Source: Ottelia alismoides (taxonomy: Eukaryota; Streptophyta; Magnoliopsida; Alismatales; Hydrocharitaceae). Taken from it: DNA of 64,000 bases. How positions within the stretch are numbered: position 1 is the stretch's first letter; each line of letters starts with the position of its first letter. Positions 60,044 to 64,000 of this stretch are shown piece by piece. The notes below the pieces were generated by a model that did no database searches, was not told the origin of the DNA, and was given only the letters and a program-made list of their open reading frames with translations. The stretch is from the NCBI GenBank assembly GCA_037367405.1, contig JAZKJV010008274.1, positions 310,001-374,000 on the forward strand. The letters are read 5' to 3'. Made by a program: the position numbers and the translations under genes.

Positions 60044-60400
60044 CTATACTTAGAGTGTGCTATGTCCTCAGAGCACGAAAAACGAGGAAAAAGACATAGC
60101 TCGTGCTGAGCGTAGAGAGCCAAAGAGAACGAAAAATGTAAAGTAGTCGTCCTACCCCCCTATACTTAGGCTCTGGCAGCCTAAGTGTAGAAGAAGAACA
60201 AGAATGGGGCGGACGAGGTCAAGAGGAGAAATGGATGAATCTACAATGCGGGCATCGGTTCCCCCTATACTTAGGCTTAGGTCAGCCTACGTATAGGACG
60301 GAAGTGAGTATGAGGACCAATGTGATCTGGAGGATATACAGAGAACATACTCACGTGGCTCATCCCCCCTATACTTAGGATTTGGCCATCCTAAGTATAG
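60044..60400 (-). other. G2 3' UTR hairpin array
   Basis: Short hairpins lie at 60160-60190, 60265-60296 and 60369-60400. The long hairpin at 60044-60115 has arms GTGTGCTATGTC and GACATAGCTCGTGC. They sit between the integrase stop (60534) and the 3' UTR. They show that the array also belongs to elements with pol. Confidence 0.88.
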
Positions 60401-60533
60401 TCCAAGATAGTGATCAATGAGGCTGGGTTGAGTTACTAGAGTCGTGGGGGAGAAAGGACAAAATGTACAGGAAATGATGGTATATACAAGTGAGTCGGTC
60501 TGAATATTTCAAGATGCTACTGATGGCTAGAGC

Positions 60534-61960
60534 TCACTGCTGCAAGGTCTCATGCACGGCTCGAGGTGTATCTGCTAAATCTATCTCACGCATGAATACA
60601 ATCTCCTCAACATGGATTAACTGCTCATTGGATTCGATGAAGTGCTTCAACAGTTGTCTATTCACTAGGAATGTCGGTGCATCATCTGCGAGATCTGAGA
60701 TCTCGATACAGCCACTATCATGCATCGTAGGGACAATGAATGGGCCCGTCCACTTGGACTTCAACTTGCCTTGGATGATCTTCAGCCTAGCATTAAACAA
60801 CCATACCTTCTGTCCAGGAACAAAGGTCTTTCGTCTGATATATCTATCGTGCCAATGCTTAACCTTGTCCTTGTACACCAAACTGTTGTCATATGCGTGG
60901 TTTCTGACTTCCACAAGCTCATTCAGATCCATATCTCTCTGCTTCTGCCCAAGGTGCGTGTTCCAATTGACCTTCTTGATTGCCCATTCTGATTTATGAA
61001 CTAGTTCCGAAGACAAATGACACGTCTTTACGAATACCATTCGGAATGGGGAGGTTCCTAACGGTGTCTTGTAAGATGTCCTATACACCCATAGGACTTG
61101 ATCCAAGATCTGAGACCAGTCCTTCCTGTCTGGGTGGACAAGCTTTTGCAATATAGTCTTCACCTCCCTATTCGACACCTCAGCCATACCATTGGTCTGT
61201 GGGTGATAAGGACTAGCGACACGGTGTTCGATGCCGTAGTCCTTCAGGAGTTTATTCACATCCCGATTTACAAAGTTGCTACCCCCATCTGATATCATCA
61301 TTTTGGGAATCCCGGACCTAGAGATGATATGCACTTTGATGAATTTACAGACAGTCCTGCTGTCTGCGGCTCGGGTCGGGATAGCCTCCGCCAACCTGGA
61401 TAGGTAATCTACCGCAAGAAGGATGTACTCAAATCCGTGGCTAACAGGGAATGAGCCCATGAAATCGATGCCCCAAGCGTCAAAGACATCACAAATGATG
61501 ACAGGCCGCATCGGCATCTCATCCTTGGAACCAATGGTTCCTCCCATTCTCTAGCATACTGGGAACGACTTCGCAAAGGTGATGGCATCGCGAAACAAAG
61601 TCGGCCAGTAAAAACCACACTGAAGTACCTTCCATGCGGTCCTCTTCCCGGAGTGGTGTCCTCCTGCCTCCAAGATGTGGCATAAAGAAAGGACACTCTA
61701 GTATTCCTCCTGAGGAATACACCGTCTCCAGACACAATCCGGTCCTTCAAAGAAAAGGATCGGATCCTTCCAATGGTAGTGTCTAGCATCCGACTTCAGT
61801 AGGTCGATGTGTCTCTTGGGCCAACCTTCGAGAACCTTCTTAGAGACAAGATAGTTCACGATGTTGGCATACCATGGGAGTGAGTCGACAACAAAAATAG
61901 ACTCATCAAGGAAGGAGTCTCGAATTGGGGAATCCTCGGAAGTATTGATATCTTCGAGAC
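60534..61960 (-). pseudogene. G2 integrase (Athila)
   Basis: Before the core, DSLPWYANIVNYLVSKKVLE (about 61880) marks the RNase H-integrase junction typical of Athila. The zinc finger reads GGHHSGKRTAWKVL and FAKSFPVC, where the first Cys of the HHCC pair is Phe. The core carries the DDE triad in [19 protein letters not shown] and AEVSNREVK, followed by HPDRKDWSQ and [17 protein letters not shown]. The C-terminal module is [10 protein letters not shown]. An open stretch of 337 codons runs 61547-60534, ending in TGA. A TAG (after FPVC) and a frame change near 61700 separate it from the zinc finger. It is the best-preserved gene in the window. Confidence 0.93.
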
Positions 61961-62534
61961 GAGAGAGATGATCGGCTACTACGTTCTTCTTTCTAGGTTT
62001 ATCAAGAATGTCCAAATCAAACTCCTAGATAAGCAGAATCCACCTAAGAAGACGCTCCTTCGCGCCCTTCTTCTCCATCAAGTATCGTAGTGCTGTGTGG
62101 TCAGTGAACACAATTACCTTGGATCCGATTAAGTGAGATCTGAACTTGTCCAAGGCAAACACTACCGCAAGCATATCCTTTTCCGTAACTGTATAGTTAC
62201 GCTAAGCGGTATCAAGCACTTTTCTTGCTTAGTGGATTGCAAACGGGATGCCATCCCTCCTCTATCCTAACACAACCCCAACAACAAAGTCTGAGGTGTC
62301 CGTCATGATCTCAAAAGGTAGAGACCAATCTAGGGCTCGTAGGATAGGTGCGTCCATGATCATTCCTTCCAATAGCTTAAAAGCCTCAAGACATTTGTGA
62401 TCAACAACAAGCTCCATGTCTTTGCCTAAAAGCTCAGTTAGCGGTCGGGCAATCTTAGAAAAATCGGTGATGAATCTCTGATAGAATCTGACATGCCCGA
62501 GGAACGACCGCAACTGCTTGATGTTGGTTGGTGG
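61960..62534 (-). pseudogene. G2 RNase H
   Basis: MRSFLGHVRFYQRFITDFSK is the connection after RT. RNase H follows with the Asp of IMTDTSDF, the Glu of [17 protein letters not shown] and the Asp of [11 protein letters not shown], ending KPRKKNVVADHLSRLED. RNase H removes RNA from the RNA-DNA hybrid and cuts beside the polypurine tract. In-frame stops occur after VVGVVLG, IPFAIH, VLDTA and WILLI, all changes expected from C-to-T decay. Confidence 0.88.
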
Positions 62535-63397
62535 CTAGAGTCGTCTGATCACATCCACCTTATCATGGTCAACCTCCATTCCTCTCTTGGAGATGACGTG
62601 CCCCAACACAATGCCCTCCGTCACCATGAAGTGACTTTTCTCCCAGGAGAGCACCAGATTAACCTCACAACAGCGTTTGAGGACTCGGGCCAGATTCCTA
62701 ATACATGAATCGAAGGAATCGCCGTGGACCACGAAGTCGTCCATGAAGACTTCCGAGAATTCGCCGACCATTTCAGCGAATACAACAATCATGCACCTTT
62801 GAACAGTACCTGGAGCATTGCATAACCCAAAGGGCATGCGCCTGAAAGCATAGGTACCAAAGGAGCTTGTGAACATGGTCTTTCCTGGTCCTCCGGAGCT
62901 ATGTCTACTTGATTGTAGCCCGAGAACCCATCCAAGAAAAAGAAGAACTCTTTCCCCGCTAGTCTCTCTAGGATCTGATCAATGAACGGTAGGGGGAAGT
63001 GATCCTTCTTCGTCGCAGCATTCAGGCGTCTGTAATCCACACAGACGCGCCATGACGTGGGCACTCACATTACAATCTCTTCTCCATCCTCGTTGGTGGT
63101 CGTCTGAATTCCCAACTTTTTCGGAACCACATGGATCGAGGCCACCCATTTCGAGTCGGAGATGGGATAAATGAAACCCGTGTTGCACCGTTTCTATATG
63201 TCCTTCTTCACTACCTCTCGTAAATTTGGATTCAAACGACGTTGGAATTCGCGAGAGGGTTTGACTTCATTCTCCAAGTAGATATGGTGTGAGCACAGAG
63301 TGAGATTTATCCCGTGGAGATCGGAAATGCTCCAGCCTATTGCCTTGCGGTTTTTCTCCAGGATCTCTAGCAAGCGAGATTCCTGCTCCTCGGTCAA
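62535..63397 (-). pseudogene. G2 reverse transcriptase (Athila)
   Basis: Minus-strand order: EQESRLLEILEKNRKAIGWS, FQRRLNPNLREVVKKDI, a stop, GFIYPISDSKWVASIHVVPK, a stop, SWRVCVDYRRLNAATKKDHF, FLDGFSGYNQVDIAPEDQE, a one-base frameshift near 62880, FRRMPFGLCNAPGT, and the catalytic FMDDF at about 62740. The catalytic pair is intact. FMDDF and VHGDSFDSC are typical of Athila. Two in-frame stops and the frameshift make it nonfunctional. Confidence 0.91.
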
Positions 63398-64000
63398 TCA
63401 CAAACTGATGATGACCGGATATTTCTTCTCTTGACCCGTAAGGAAGGCATATTTCAGTGTTGTGGGTAAAGGTTTGAGCTCAGGTAAGGTGTGATCGTCT
63501 AGGAAATCTAGCTCAATCGGATCTGGTTCAGTGTTGGAAGTGGCTGGATCTTTCTCTGTAATTGCTGCCACCAAGTTATTCTGCTCTGGAGTCGGATCGT
63601 CAAAGGTCTCCATACAATCGGTAAATGCCACATCCGACTTAGCATCCTCATCTTCCGATTGTCTTAAAGAGGGAAGGACTGACATGCCCAACTGGGCCTC
63701 TAAGTCATCGAAGATATAGGGGCATGCAGGTTCTGAGCTGTACTAATCTCTGAGGACCTCGCAAACTGACTCATGCACATGATCATCTCCGGAGGGGAGG
63801 GACTCATTGGTGCTGGCTGGGTTCTGTCTCCATGGCCCAACTGTGTCTACGTCATCACAATCTGCTTCGGTTGAAGATTTCTCGGTGCTGGATTCGGAAT
63901 CCGATCTCTGCCATCTGGTTTGCTTCATCTCAAGTTCCTCATCTCCGCATGGAGTTTGGAACTGGATCTTCCCAATCTTGTAATAAAACAAGGCCCCCGC
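63398..64000 (-). pseudogene. G2 protease-RT linker (5' edge cut by window)
   Basis: 63398-63691 encodes LGMSVLPSLRQSEDED, a long acidic stretch, and LPELKPLPTTLKYAFL near the C-terminus, the conserved lead-in to Athila RT. A TGA separates VIISL from LTEEQE in the same frame. 63743-63991 reads FYYKIGKIQFQTPCGDEELE and a Ser/Asp/Glu-rich stretch, possibly the very end of the protease. The active site itself lies beyond the window. Confidence 0.8.

Larger units (their letters stand above)
58086..64000 (-). mobile_element. G2, Athila-type retrotransposon with pol, cut by the right window edge
   Basis: Minus-strand order from the right edge: end of protease and linker, RT, RNase H, integrase, hairpin array, conserved 3' UTR, polypurine tract and the first 573 bases of the 3' LTR. 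It is the only pol-bearing Athila element here whose RT is visible. It represents the kind of partner that could have mobilised B, D and E. Multiple stops and frameshifts make this copy inactive. Confidence 0.9.

Noticed and set aside
1..64000. tRNA, rRNA, snoRNA or host protein genes
   Set aside because: I looked for tRNA-like B-box strings, long intact frames and exon-like islands. The only tRNA-related strings are primer binding sites, and all long frames belong to retroelements.

Overview
This window is plant nuclear DNA built entirely of nested LTR retrotransposons. I found no host gene, rRNA, tRNA, CRISPR array or bacterial signal. The organism is most likely an angiosperm, and the region most likely repeat-rich heterochromatin. 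Evidence for this: Athila-type Ty3/gypsy elements with 3-3.7 kb LTRs and primer binding sites matching plant tRNA-Asp; a Tekay/Del-type chromovirus with an initiator tRNA-Met primer site; very AT-rich spacers; and reading frames full of stops and frameshifts.

Layout, with element names A-G used here only. A (minus, Athila with integrase) is the oldest layer. Its integrase is cut in two, at 1-1874 and 50725-51356. D (plus, 1875-50719) sits in A; its target duplication has decayed to 4 of 5 bases. C (minus, 3877-27243, Tekay/Del chromovirus, duplication GCTAT) sits in D's 5' LTR. B (plus, 8041-20956, Athila-like, duplication CTTAT) sits in C's integrase. E (minus, 32130-44697, Athila-like, duplication CTCAT) sits in D's interior. 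To the right, F (plus, LTR only, from 51357) also sits in A. F is split by G1 (minus, solo LTR, 53777-57460, duplication ACGTG). F then breaks off at 58085 against G2 (minus), an Athila element with RT, RNase H and integrase that runs off the right end. The longest chain is A > D > C > B.

Three Athila-like elements with two LTRs (B, D, E) lack reverse transcriptase, RNase H and integrase. B keeps a gag core and a retropepsin. D and E keep only a retropepsin inside an unusual acidic or repeat-bearing polyprotein, with no gag core I can recognise. All three transposed, because B and E have perfect target duplications, so they must have used proteins from relatives such as A or G2. They share with those relatives the PBS (B, D, E), the leader blocks, the polypurine tract, the LTR tips and an elaborate 3' untranslated region.

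The most interesting signal is in that 3' region. Every Athila-type element here, on either strand, has an array of three to six short hairpins. The 3' arm runs CCTAAGTATAG, in most of the plus-strand copies followed by GGGGG, which makes it a copy of the polypurine tract that abuts the 3' LTR. Stem bases change together between copies, which suggests the fold is selected. Further downstream are conserved blocks (paired TACACTGG motifs, a GAAGGGAATACC block and an AGGGAC mini-hairpin) just before the true tract. LTR tips are 21-base near-palindromes, and U3 holds perfect palindromes of up to 30 bases centred on CACGTG.
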